Under the pieces are notes generated by a model that saw nothing but the letters and a program-made list of their open reading frames with translations, had not been told where the DNA came from and did not search any database. This document shows, in pieces, positions 10,157-21,157 of a stretch of 64,000 nt of DNA. The position numbers and the translations under genes are program-made. The stretch's first letter is position 1. The number at the start of each line of letters is the position of its first letter. Origin of the DNA: Clonostachys chloroleuca (lineage: Eukaryota > Ascomycota > Sordariomycetes > Hypocreales > Bionectriaceae); contig JBANAY010000003.1 in the NCBI GenBank assembly GCA_037952775.1, forward strand, positions 12,276,001 through 12,340,000. Direction: 5' to 3'.

Positions 10157-12692
10157 CTAGCTAACGAATTTTCCACCGCAAGCACCACACAAATCTTCGG
10201 ATGGCGGAACCGAGAGAGGGTCTTGCTCGAGATATTCCATTGCAAGCTTGGTCAGTTCCGAGTGCCTCAAGCAGCGTCTTTGACACACTGCGCACACTCT
10301 CGATACGCCGGGAGCCATTATGGCGAGACCGGAAGACGTGCACGTGGCTGAGTGTTAGAGAAGACGTATTAGTACTCTCACTTGGTATTGTAAAGTTGTA
10401 TTTTGGGGCAGGTGGTCAAGTTGAAGGAGCGAGAAACTTACCAAATGTATGATTGTTACTGCACCGCGCCTCACCGCCGTCAATTTGTAATCTTGAATCG
10501 CAAAAGACACATGATTGGTTCTCCCTCAGGTCTCTGAAGAAGCTATCCTGAGGGGAAGCGCGATAGAGCGAGGGGTCGACGCTGGTGGATGTCGTAACGC
10601 CCAGGACCTGAGCGCCACCACCGTACATCCACTCCCAGAGCCGTCCTTCCGTGGTGAGTTCTCCTTGCGGCGTTTCTACTTCGGCATGCTCTTCGGCCTG
10701 CTCTTGGGGTTTTCTGGGAGGTTTGCTCCCGAACAGTAGCTTGCAGAAACCTCGCCTGTGCGGGTAGTAGTTGCTGTACTGCGATACGAGGGCGGCTGTT
10801 GAGCCGTCGCCTGGGGATGATACTAGCCCCCAGAACCTGTATCTGTAAGGGTGGAGATCTGGCTTGGATTCAAAATCCTCGTACAAGTCGTCTACATTGT
10901 CATCTTCATCCTCATCGGAGTCGTCTAGCAGGGTTTCAGGGGCGGCCTCCCTGGGTATCAGTCTGGTCGTCTGCTTGGTGATCCTTTCCACCCAAGGTGG
11001 GAGCTGACCAAGACTGTCCGGTACATTTGTCTGGTACCAATCCTGGTTGAAGGAGGTAGCAGAGGACCTGACGAGTGTGTATAGTGGAACTGGGGATGGG
11101 TTGGAAGTGTCTGGTTGATGGAGAATAAGGTCTGTTTGAATGTCAATACTTAGAGTCCTCGCTCGATGAGAGAGGGAAGCTCCTGACCAGATATGGGGTT
11201 TGACATGGACGATTGGGGATACGTCGTGCCACATTCGGCTGTTGGGTGTAGCTTCACAGGCGGGCTTGGGGAGCTACCGAGGTTGACCTGTAAGGGCTTT
11301 ACCTCAAAAGGGGTGCATACTACCCCTCGAGCAACCATTCGGCCATTTTTGGTAACGGGCTTCGGTAACGTTAACTTCCACCAGGTTTTGATTATATGCG
11401 GGGGCACAGCACTTACCTTGCTCTCCCACTCAACAAATGCGTCTGTTGAAAGGAACACACACAAACTGGTAGTGTCTGATTCCTCCACCTTTACTTCTGG
11501 GTTGGTCCCAGGAGCCCACGGGCGATTGATAGCCACCCGTCGAAACCCTACGTAATTATGTGAAATGTACGACAACATGGAGACCTGGGAATCTCCTTCT
11601 TCTATCCAAGGGCTCCAATTGAGAGAGAATGCAGTGCCGTGCGGAACATAATCTGGATCCATCAAGTCAACAGGCTAAGAGCAGAAGTCAGCATGGTAGA
11701 GAGATTCAAGTTAAGCGAGGTACGAACGTACTTGGTGAGGCCCACGGGAATCAAACCTGGCTTCTTCACGAATCTGCCAAACCGGTTGCGTGCCGAACGA
11801 TGAAGGCGACCTCTGTCCTGAGTTAGTTCGCTGAACGCTCATAATGACCACATCATCCTCGTCGGTAGTGTACGCAAGGAGCGCCCTCCCCTGAGAGATC
11901 TCCTTGGCCCAAGAAAAGGACGTGATCCGCTCGTCCATTGTCCTATACGACCCCTCCTGATCTTCAGCAGGTAATGGTAACTCGGCCCCAAGTCCCCATA
12001 ATATCTTGAACAGCTTGGTATTGCGGCTGCCCCGCCCAGATCCCGCCGCCGCACCGGCGTCAATCTCCTCTCCTATCGTGAACACATGGCCACTCGTCAT
12101 CAGAGCCGTCAACACAGGGCGCAGATTGCTCCCCAGCCCGTTGGGAGACCATTCTACCCGCACGACCTGATTCACTGACGCCCCCGAGCCCGTGACCTCC
12201 CGGCCGGGGATGTGGGAGACTCTCAGCTCCCTGTCCGCCTCTTCTGGGGGCGGGAGGCGGATGCCGTGGAGGGAGCACAGCCTGTTGTTGACGGGCGCGT
12301 CCGGGCGGAAGTTGCCCGCCGCCTGGAGGGCGATGGAGAACTGGTGCTGGGGCACGTCGGCCTGCTCCGCCGCCGGCTCGCCGTCCTTGGCCGCCCTGGG
12401 GTACTCTGGGAGGAAGATGTAGATGATCTCGTCCGTCGCGACGGCGAGCTCGCCGTCGCATGACCAGGCGAGGGCGCGGTTGGTGAGCGGGCGGCTCTTC
12501 AGATTCAGAGTTTTGAGAGGCCGAATCTGGGATGTCGATTGTTAGAAGATGGGCTGGTGAGAGGACTGGGAAAAAAGACATTGGGGTATATAATCCCGTA
12601 TGGGATTTGAGATCATCGTGAAAGTTCAATATGCCAGTTGCGACATGGTGAGTTGTGGCTCACATGGTTATTCTTACCTGAGACTGGTCCAT
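10157..12692 (-). CDS. TFIIIC subunit with WD-like N-domain and TFIIIC zinc finger (TFIIIC90-like)
   Basis: Proposed exons (high to low): 12692-12678, 12526-11732, 11674-11417, 11359-11188, 11131-10442 and 10347-10157, totalling 2121 nt (706 aa). The tiny first exon encodes MDQSQ and joins IRPLKTLNLKSRPLTNRALAW. The N-terminal half resembles the TFIIIC delta N-domain, with early strands SCDGELAVAT and EIIYIFLP. The C-terminus is a split zinc ribbon: QSCVFC with the downstream CSNNHTF, then after the last intron ATCTSSG, RVCAVCQRRC and DLCGACGGKF. That cysteine pattern is the TFIIIC putative zinc finger. The product should act in nuclear RNA polymerase III transcription as part of TFIIIC bound to tRNA-gene promoters. 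The intron at 11416-11360 is exactly 57 nt and has no stop, so it could be read through, but GTAAGT and a TTAACG branch favour splicing. The donor after 11188 (GTCAGG) is weak; I chose it because it keeps phase. Confidence 0.85.
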
Positions 12693-13209
12693 GTTGCTGG
12701 ATTGTGTTGAAGGAAACTCTATCGATTACATTTGATCCATCTCCTGCGATGGGACAGAACAGGGAAGGAAAAGATATATTCACTATAAATGGAGTTCGCA
12801 CAAGGAATTTCGAATCATGGTGGCTTTTGTTGCATTTCCTTCGTGTAGATACTCCTTGAAAAGGTCTAAGAGAGGTAGTAGATCAACTTATGAATTCGAG
12901 GCTTTCTCAAGTTAGCTGACTAAGGCAATGCAGCTGGAGACATCTACCGACGTTCAACGCAATCTTGGATAACTTGTAGGTGGTACATATTTTGCTTATT
13001 ATTTCTTAAATGGGTATCTATTTCCAATGTTTTTGTGTTGTATATACATATAATTGTTGGTGGTAATGCCGTATAATGAGATAAGCCACATGCCAAGAAT
13101 AAGCTGCCTCGAACGCCAACTCGCTGTCATTAAATGCGTATTTGAAGACAAGAGAATCTTTACCTGAACCTACAGTTGTCCGTGTGTAAAGTCAATCATC
13201 ATGTTGCTT
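12693..13209. other. Intergenic between TFIIIC start and GPI8 end
   Basis: This is the promoter side of the TFIIIC gene and the 3' flank of GPI8. It is AT-rich around 12960-13080 and no gene is seen. Confidence 0.5.
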
Positions 13210-14439
13210 TTACGTCTCAAGGAAAGATCCTAGAGCCCACAGTCCAATACAGCCAGCCAAAGCCGTGGCACCGACCACTTTCTTTGTCCACCAGTTGTCT
13301 TCGGTCAGAGCTGTTGCGCCCCGAACGTGCTTGACAGGCTCGGTAGGCTGAGATGCTGGCACGCTGGTCGCATTGTTGTATTGGTTGAGTTCATCGGCCT
13401 CCTTTTGTCGGAGCATGGCAATGGTTCTACCCAGCTCCAGGAGCTCTTCCTCAAGTGCGCCATTCTCTTTCTGATCTACCTCGACATTCTGGATGTTTCC
13501 GAAGAAATCGGTGATTAGCCGACTTCGGGCTACGTCAGCGCCACCGGGGAACAGGTCGTATCGCATTCCTGGGTTGGAGTGGATCTTGCTGATATCGTAG
13601 CTGTCGAACAAGTCGCCAACTGTTTTCTGGCTGCTGAGGTCCTTGACTTGGTTCTCAAGGAATTCCAGGTTGTAGTAGGTGTAGCGATCGATGACGGCAA
13701 CACCAACATCATTGTCGGCGTGGTGGGAGTAGGAGGATTGATCGAGCTCCGATGAGCCAGTGGCAATAATATTGGGAGAGTACAGTCGGCTGAACATCGT
13801 GTTTGCTTGACAGGTGTCAATCATGAACAGGATTTCATGGTACCTAATGTGTGGAAAGTAGTTAGTTGGCAAAAAGAGCCCATTAAGTAATTTGATCGAG
13901 GGAACCTACCTCTTCTTCTCCCACATCTGCTGGAAAGCGTCTGCGAGATCCCAAGCACCAATTTCCTCGGCATCCTGGAACTTGAGGAACTCATTGCCTC
14001 CGTGACCCGTCATATAAATCAAGATGTTGCTTTTGTCGTCGGTGAGGAGGCGCTTGCTTCTTGGCATCTCGTCGCCAACACGGTCGGTGAGCAGGCGGAT
14101 AAAGTTCTCGACAGTAACCTCATAGCCACGATAGTCCACCTCGATGTTGTCTCCATATAGGTCCATCGCACGGTTCGAGTTGCTATAGACGGTACCGGGG
14201 AAGGCATTGCGGGGGTTGCAAGCCATGTCATCGGGAAGCATGAGGATGATCTGGGAGTCGGGGATGCCAAGCCGCTTTACGGTGCGGTACATGGAGAGCA
14301 CATTGGAAAGATGTCGGTAATTGAACCAGAAGCGCGATGTTCCTACTAGGACGGCCCAATTGTTGGTATGTTCGGCGGAAGCGAGAGGCAGGAACAGTGA
14401 TGTGGTTAGGACGGCTAGGAGGCGGATTGGTAACAACAT
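13210..14439 (-). CDS. GPI8: GPI-anchor transamidase catalytic subunit Gpi8/PIG-K
   Basis: Two exons: 14439-13910 and 13843-13210, giving 387 aa. One intron (GTAGGT...TTAG) splits an Arg codon. The product is a C13-family cysteine peptidase-like subunit that cuts the C-terminal signal of precursor proteins in the ER lumen and joins the new end to the GPI glycolipid. A signal peptide covers residues 1-22 ([17 protein letters not shown]). The family hallmark [13 protein letters not shown] follows near residue 35. The catalytic His lies in [11 protein letters not shown] and the catalytic Cys in [11 protein letters not shown], the latter just after the splice junction. The conserved [11 protein letters not shown] block is present. 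A hydrophobic segment near the C-terminus ([17 protein letters not shown]) should be the membrane anchor. The length matches yeast Gpi8 (about 400 aa). Confidence 0.97.
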
Positions 14440-17277
14440 GGCGATGGTGGAGGGGTTGCGCCCGGCCGCCTACAGGACGCAGAGGACGAGGACGATGGAA
14501 AAGAACGAAACTGTTTTGGCGGCAGAGGATTTTGGCTGTGCGCCTTAGATTAGTTGTGGTCGACCTGTATGGGGTTGAGCATGAGGATGGAAACGCATGC
14601 GTTCAGGTCCGAGGCGTAGCAATTGAAGGTAAGCAGTGGGCGAGATGACAAATCCTCCACACGCGTCGGTGCTGTGGTGTCTTTCGCTTGGCACTCACTG
14701 CATACCATCTCCCTTTCAAAAACACGTTCCAGTACAGCTACAGCTACAGAATCGGTGATGCCATCTTTCATCTATTATTTGTGAGTAATTACTATACTCT
14801 GATTCTCTGTGCCTGCCTATGACGAAGGTCTTCCTTAAATGGTTGGCCATGCACCAGGATGCCGTAGAGAATGGATCCCGCCTCGGAGCTCAGGGGCGAC
14901 AGAGCCCCTGTTTTAGTAGTGGTTATCTGGAGCCATTGGCGCTGGAGTGCGTTGTGCATGCTGTACATGATATTATACCATTAATAAATATCTGGCCATG
15001 CCATTGATTCCATTCTCCAATCTTGATACGTGGTACGGGCCCATTACCCTCAGTAACATTTCACTCCCTCCCATGTATAGAATTTTCATGACTGGACTTG
15101 GCGAAAGGCTAAAACACCTAGGCGATCTTCTGGTGGTTTGTTTTATTGCGGCTGTTATTTTCGCTGGGGATTCATCGGATGGCTGCTCAAGAAAGTGAGA
15201 GAGCTATCAACACCAACAAGGTTATACCCGGTAATGACTCTTTCGTCGGCATGACTCCTTTCATTAATCTCAAGACATGATCATACATTTCAATCGCTCA
15301 AATCCCGACCGTTCGCTGTGAACCGCGATGATGAAGTTGCTGAGCACTAAAGAAGTTGAGGAGATGGCCTCAAGCTGGAGGACACGGAAGAGAGAGAATA
15401 AAGGTTAACAACAATGAAGCTCCCAGGGCCCGGACAGCTCAACACGCTTTTACATGTAGCCACATCTCCTTGAAGCCCCGTAAGCTACAGCGAGGTATTG
15501 TCTCCACTTATTTATTTTATACAGGCGTTACTCTCAGCGACCTGAAGAGATGCTTTAATATCGAATTTCAAGTGGGTTTCTGCTCAGTGGCAAAGTCCAT
15601 CTAAGTAGGCTACAGATCGACTATACATTCAGCTCCATACTTAGTGGGTGGAATTCAAGGTATCTCTTAGCATAGGTCTCTCTAACCAATCAATACCTTG
15701 TAAGCTACACGCTGTAGCTTACGGGGCTTCAAGGAGATACTATGTATGCATGTTCACTGTTCGGCTAGCTGGTTTAGTGGTTCCTACCTTTTATTTGTCA
15801 TCCAAGACGGCAGTACTTACAAATGTGCCGTTGCATGGGCCTGTCAATTTACATACCACCTAGGAGGGAATCAAGCCATGGCATGGCAAATCCTTACCGC
15901 ATTGTATCTGTCCCCTTGAAGGATTTTGCGTACAGTGTTTTTAAGCTCAATCCCGGCGATCGTGACCGTCTTCTTCTGCGGACTTTTAATATCCGATATC
16001 GAGCTCTGGGCTCTGGAGATTTCGTGAATATAGCCGGAGCCGGAGCCGGAGGAGGGTTGATCACATGCCAGGAAGCTCTGGTCGCTCTCAACGCGGAGCC
16101 TAGGCAGGGTTCTTCCCTCGAAGCTAGTGGGTAGTGAATGGGTTTCTCCAGAACCATGCGCAACACTGCGACCTTGACCAACGGCATGGCGTACCTTGTG
16201 ACCATGGATATTTTCAGCCGGGCCAGGCCGCAACCAACTCTGACGATGCGACAGCACCACACCACATCCAGCGGCACCGAATCCAGAAACCAGGCGCGTT
16301 GTACGTGCTGGTTGGCTGGCTGTCTGGGCGTGGTGGCTGAATCCAGGTCGCAAGGTTAAAGGCTTGTCGCCCAGCCATAGGCCAATCCTGCTGCCTGCCT
16401 CCTTTCGCAGTCACGCTTCCCCGAGAATTGAAGTTCCATCGCATGTCCCTCGTTTTCGGGACGCTGCTGCAAGCTGACGTGCAGGGAGGGGCCGCTATTC
16501 TGGTCTCTAATCCCCAAATCAGTCAATGCATGGGGCCAGGCAGGCAGATCACCCACACCACCCGCGCTTCATACTGCTGTGTCTGTATTTGTTCGCCGTC
16601 AGATGCTTTATTCACTCCTTAGGTAGCCAGAGTCTTCACCTCACCATTAGGCTGTACGGCTGCCGATGTGTCTGGCACTGGTCGGCTGATTTCGAAACCC
16701 CGCCTCGCTCGCCTCCAGTTTTTCGCTTGTCCGATGAATCAGATCCCTGGCAGGGGCTCGTCCGTCCGTGTCTCTCCAACCCCGACTTGCTTTCGTGACG
16801 CAACTTAAATTAGCACCTGGACCTACCTAGTCCTTCCTAGACACTGGACCTTACCAAGCTCCTATAATCAAAACGCCGCCGGACCCCTCCCCTCGATGAA
16901 CTAACTAGTCAGCCCACTTCGCGCGTCAGTCACTTTTTGATATATTGAGAATCTTCGCTAGCTTGTGACAGGCAACGCACCCAGTCCTCGTTGTCCAGCG
17001 CATTTTGCTGCTCCTGAATTGGGACATCTCGCTCCCAACCTGCGCCTCCGGACTCGACAACTGAGACTCGTTGATTTCCAGCACGTCTTTGCCCTTTCTT
17101 TTGGAAAACAGCTGGCTTCCGGTACTTGTGCCTGTACCTGTACCAAAGCAAGGCTCTACGACCCACTAGTGCATCGCGAACCTCCCCCAGGTCTCACCTC
17201 ACCTCCGTCTATGACCTTGAACTGCACATTAAGCCTGTGTTTTCCCGAGGGGCCCTACTTGAAGGGCCATTGCCATC
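14440..17277. other. 2.8-kb intergenic region with an inverted-repeat element
   Basis: No coding unit could be supported. Overlapping frames at 15870-16360 occur on both strands and lack motifs. The region holds the inverted repeat described at 15464-15738. Its right end (about 16600-17277) is the CT-rich promoter and 5' UTR zone of the phosphatase gene, with an ACCTACCTA motif at 16821-16829. Confidence 0.5.
15464..15738. repeat. Inverted-repeat element with perfect 29-nt arms
   Basis: The 29 nt at 15464-15492 are repeated exactly as the reverse complement at 15710-15738, with key strings TTGAAGCCCCGTAAGCTACA on the left and TGTAGCTTACGGGGCTTCAA on the right. Similarity continues inward: AGGTATTG after the left arm pairs with CAATACCT before the right arm, interrupted on the right by a short extra copy of GTAAGCTACA that makes a local palindrome at about 15701-15721. 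The overall size (275 bp) and lack of coding suit a MITE-like or hairpin element. No clear target-site duplication was seen. Confidence 0.7.
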
Positions 17278-19300
17278 ATGGCTGGGCTTCCCTCCCATAT
17301 TTTTGTCGTGAGGTTCGTCAGACCTCCCCTGATGCTACTTAGGTCCCAATCATGACCCTCTTACTGACTGTTGCCTGCCGGTATTAAGACATGGAAACCG
17401 CTTAGATGCTGCCGACAAGAAATGGCATCTCTCGTCCCCGACCCCATACGATCCTCCCCTCACATACAATGGCTTTCAGCAAGCCCGATCAGTTGGCAAC
17501 CAGATTGCTTCCATACTAGAGCAGGCCAAACAAGACGCGGAATCGCCATCAGCGAACCCAACCGGCAGGCGGAAACGCTTTCGAGTTGTCATTCATAGCT
17601 CCCCATTCCTGAGATGTGTTCAGACATCTGTTGGGATCAGCTCGGGCCTGGCCCAAACTGCCCCGGGTTCTACTCTCAGCCCACCCGAGCTCATCCTGCC
17701 CAGGGCACCTCCTCCTGGGAAAACCGATACTCCGTTTCGCTCTTCAATCCTTCGCCTCGATGCCTTTCTCGGCGAATGGCTGTCGCCGGAATACTTCGAG
17801 AATATTACCCCTCCGCCAGGCTCGTCTCTCATGATTGGCAGTGCCAAGGCTGACCTGCTGAAGCGGGAAGATTATAGTATATATACTGAATCTCCGATTA
17901 ACGAACCCCCTCCACAACCCAGGAAATCGTCGCTATGGAGCGCGTCCCCCATTCAAAACTCGGGAAGCGATGAGATATCAGGAAGCTCCTCGCCTTCTAA
18001 GCCAGTGGATGACAAGAATACCTACAAGCCTCTGAGACCAGCCTATGCAGTCTCCAATGCTGGCCCGATACCCCACGGCTTTGTAGCGCATGCCCGGGAT
18101 GAGTGCGTATCTGTCGACTATCAATGGGACTCGTCGAGACCTCCCTTGGATTTTGGAGACGGCGGTGATCTTCCCGAAGAGTGGACGACTATGCATAGGC
18201 GCTTCCGGGGCGGCTTGAAGAGGATGATTAACTGGTATGCGACTGCCGAGGCTCCTGCTGAGCTGGTCTCGGTGCCAGTCCACTCCAAGACGAGCCCAAG
18301 CAACGGCGTATCCAATGCATCGAACGAGGATATCGAAACGGTCGTTATTATTGTCTCCCATGGCGCAGGCTGCAATGCTCTCATTGGAGCCATCACCCAC
18401 CAGCCGGTTCTCATGGATGTGGGAATTGCTTCGATCACGATGGCTGCGCGGAAGCCAGACTTGGACTATCCCAGGCTGCTTCAGGAGACACAAGCTCAGG
18501 ACCACAGAGGGAAACCTCTCGTTCACATTGACTACATGTATGATATTCGAATTTCCGCAAGCACGGAGCACCTCGTTTCCTCCTCATCAGGTTCACCCCG
18601 GGTTGGGAGCATGAATGGTGGCTGGAATAATAACGGTCGTGGCCGTACGTCAACTCTTGGGAGCACCCCTGGCCCAGCTCTTGGAAGCATCACCTTCAAC
18701 GATTCGTTTTCTGGCGGGGTCGGCGCTGGCCACCGTAGCAGCTCGGCTAGCGCGACCTTTGGTGTGCTGAAAAGACGAGACTCGGGTTCGCAACGACCTG
18801 GTGCTCGAGGCTCCTTGGCATCAACTGGGCTCTTCTCCGGTCCCGGAGCTAGCAGTGGAGCCAGCGGGCGACAGTCCCCTGGTGGGGGATTATGGAGACC
18901 GGCACCTGCTCCATCCTCGCTTCGGCTCATGGATGATGGGACCAATGACGCAAACCAGGATGACGACGATGATGGGTTTCCCAACTTTGACCAGGTACGC
19001 CTCAATTCCAAGTTGGCCTCGTCTCCCCCGCAAGGCGAACCCCGCGATGCATATGAAGCTATTGAGGAAGACGACGAGGCTACTGGGCCAATCTTGGCAG
19101 CCCCTATTAAGCTGCAGACCAGTTGGGCCCTTGACCTGGAGCAAGAGAATAAGCATAAACCCATCGAGATGACCAAGTCTCCGCTGGGTGACGGCCTCGG
19201 AGACCTCTGGGGCCTGCCGCAACCCCCAGAGGAAGCTGAGCGCCTTCGTGATCTGAGTTTCACCAAGCGGCGCTGGACGGTGAATGAAAAAGCAGTATGA
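17278..19300 (+). CDS. Histidine phosphatase (phosphoglycerate mutase-like) family protein
   Basis: Two exons: 17278-17312 and 17389-19300, giving 648 aa. The intron uses the donor GTTCGT and splits the codon for the Arg of the catalytic RHG motif. The joined N-terminus reads MAGLPSHIFVVRHGNRLDAA, so the phosphate-accepting His is residue 13. RVVIHSSPFLRCVQT supplies the phosphate-pocket Arg block. The second catalytic His is in IIVSHGAGCNALIGA near residue 325. The C-terminal 250 aa or so are Ser/Gly-rich, low complexity and probably disordered. The histidine phosphatase superfamily covers many substrates, and the fungal proteins of this architecture are mostly uncharacterised, so I do not name one. 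There is no signal peptide, so it is cytosolic or nuclear. Confidence 0.9.
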
Positions 19301-20046
19301 ACTTGATACGCAAGCAAGACTTGCATGGGCAGGCTGACGGGGCAGGTTTCGTTCCATCGCGGCACGAAGCTGCATTTGAAATGTCCAGCCAATCTATTCT
19401 AATGACGCACTGAATCTTCACGTTTTTTACACATCAAAGTTATGGATGTAGCATCAGAGCACGGAAAGCGTATGTATTAAAAGGGAGATTGAAGCAGCCC
19501 CTGCATTAGAACGGTTGATTTAGCAGGAAAGGGACGGTTCAAAAATCAGATACCCAATTACGTTAATCGCGGGTATAGCAGTCTATGAATGTATTCTTTT
19601 TATTTTATTCTTAACATCCTTTCGTCACATGGCTCTATGAATATCCTTCCATAGGAATATTTACCTAGCTCCTCGCCTGATCTCCTAGATATGGGTCTGT
19701 TCTCCCCGCCCCCTAGATGAACGTATGAAACATTGCCTTGTGTAAATATGTATGTATGAATGATTTAAACAAGGCTGATGACAGACCCTACCGTTGTGAT
19801 AAACTGCTACCAGTAAAGGGATGCCAAACCCAACCCAAGCCAACCCAAACGATGTTCCTACCCCGCTGAATTGGTCTATTTCTCCGAAAATTCTATCCCA
19901 TTGTGCTTCCTTCTCCTTCTTCTGCGTAGTCTCATGAGTCTATGTGGGAGTCGTTACCTCGTTCGTGTAGTTTGTACACCACACCACACCACGCAGCACC
20001 CTCTCTCGCTCTCTCTCTTGCGTCTCGACGCCTCGACGCCTCGACC
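19301..20046. other. Convergent intergenic gap
   Basis: This is the shared 3' flank of the phosphatase and carrier genes. It has AT-rich UTR-like sequence (19550-19780) and no gene. Confidence 0.5.
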
Positions 20047-21157
20047 TCACTTCCTGAGCTCCCCAAACGATTTGTTCATGAACTGGTGTGCCAGCTCCAC
20101 GCCCAGGAAGGTAGCCGCGTTGGCGGGCACGGCCCTCGTCAGCGCGGGCCCGAAGCCCGGGAAGAAGGCCTTGAATCCCCCCTTGCCGTACAGCTCGCGG
20201 ACGACCCCGCCGATGGTCACGTTCCCCTCTGCCGTCTGCAGGCGCGACTTGACCGTGTCGACGGGGAAGACGGGTATCCACATGGCCACGCCCGCGGCGG
20301 CGCCCGCGCACGTCACGGCCGTCAGGCTCAGCTCGCCCGTGGGCCTCCCCGTGGCCGGGTCCTTGGGGCTGAGGCGGCGCTTGATGAGCTCGTAGGCGGC
20401 GAAGTAGGCGGCGGACCCGGGACCGTCGCGGGCGAGGGTGGCGGCGCTGCCGCGGAAGACGCTGCGGAGCCCGCCCTCGCGGTAGAGCTGGCGGACGACG
20501 TCGAGCCCGCCCGAGTACTTGGGCTTCTCGCCGGGCGCGAGCTGCTTCTGGTCCTGGACCTGAAGGATGACCTTGACGCGCTCGAAGGGGGCGGTGATGG
20601 CCGTCATGGGGACGGCGGAGAAGAAGCCGGCGGCGGAGATCTGGCCGATGGTGAAACCGTCGGGGCCGACGGTTGTGAGGCCGGAGACGATTTGCTTGCC
20701 TAGGTCATAGCCCCAGAAGGAGACGGCGACTTGAGGAAGAGACGACAAAGTTAGTACAGGCGCCAAACGGGATATGCTTGCCAGAATATGAGCCCATTGA
20801 TGTGGGAGAGGCAGCGCGGGGTGGGTAAGAAGTGTACTTACACATGGGAGTGACACCGACGAGGGGTGCTGAGACACCGGCGTATAGACCACGGCGCAGA
20901 CCATCTCTAGCGACACTCTTCCGGACAACATCCATGGCCGAGGAATATACCCCACGTTCGGCGGTCTGAAGGCGGACCTTGACGAGATCGAATGGGTGGC
21001 CGACAATGACGGAGCAGACACCACCAAAGGCGCCCGCGCCTAATGATCGGATCTGCGAAGCGAGTGCGTTCTTTGCATCTTCTTGGGATGGTGCGTGTGG
21101 GATCTTTTCAACGACCGCCTCGGCCGCCTGGCTCGTTGTTGTGCTCGTGGTCGACAT
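20047..21157 (-). CDS. CRC1: Mitochondrial carnitine/acylcarnitine carrier
   Basis: Two exons: 21157-20842 and 20729-20047. The intron (GTAAGT...CAAG) splits a Phe codon. It is a solute carrier of the mitochondrial inner membrane with three tandem repeats of about 100 aa. Each repeat shows the PX[DE]XX[KR] signature: PFDLVKVRLQT, PFERVKVILQV and PVDTVKSRLQT. The second-repeat form with FERVKVILQVQ, together with RGSAATLARDGPGSAAYFA, is typical of the carnitine carrier branch (yeast Crc1, Aspergillus AcuH). That branch exchanges acylcarnitines for carnitine and supports use of fatty acids and acetate. The GC-rich third-codon use in exon 2 is strong and explains long antisense open frames there. 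The exact substrate is inferred from family resemblance. Confidence 0.93.

Noticed and set aside
12060..12629. 189-codon minus frame starting MNFHDDLK
   Set aside because: Wrong frame of the TFIIIC exon; after splicing from 12678 to 12526 the correct frame gives the conserved sequence.
14550..14771. 73-codon minus frame with CxxC
   Set aside because: Directly upstream of GPI8 on the same strand; likely leader sequence, not a gene.
15871..16353. 160-codon minus frame
   Set aside because: Three other frames are equally open here and no domain is visible.
18532..19392. 286-codon minus-strand frame
   Set aside because: Antisense shadow of the Ser/Gly-rich tail of the histidine phosphatase; no motifs.
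19942..20703. 253-codon plus-strand frame
   Set aside because: Antisense to the GC-rich carrier exon; low-complexity Gly/Ala/Asp composition.
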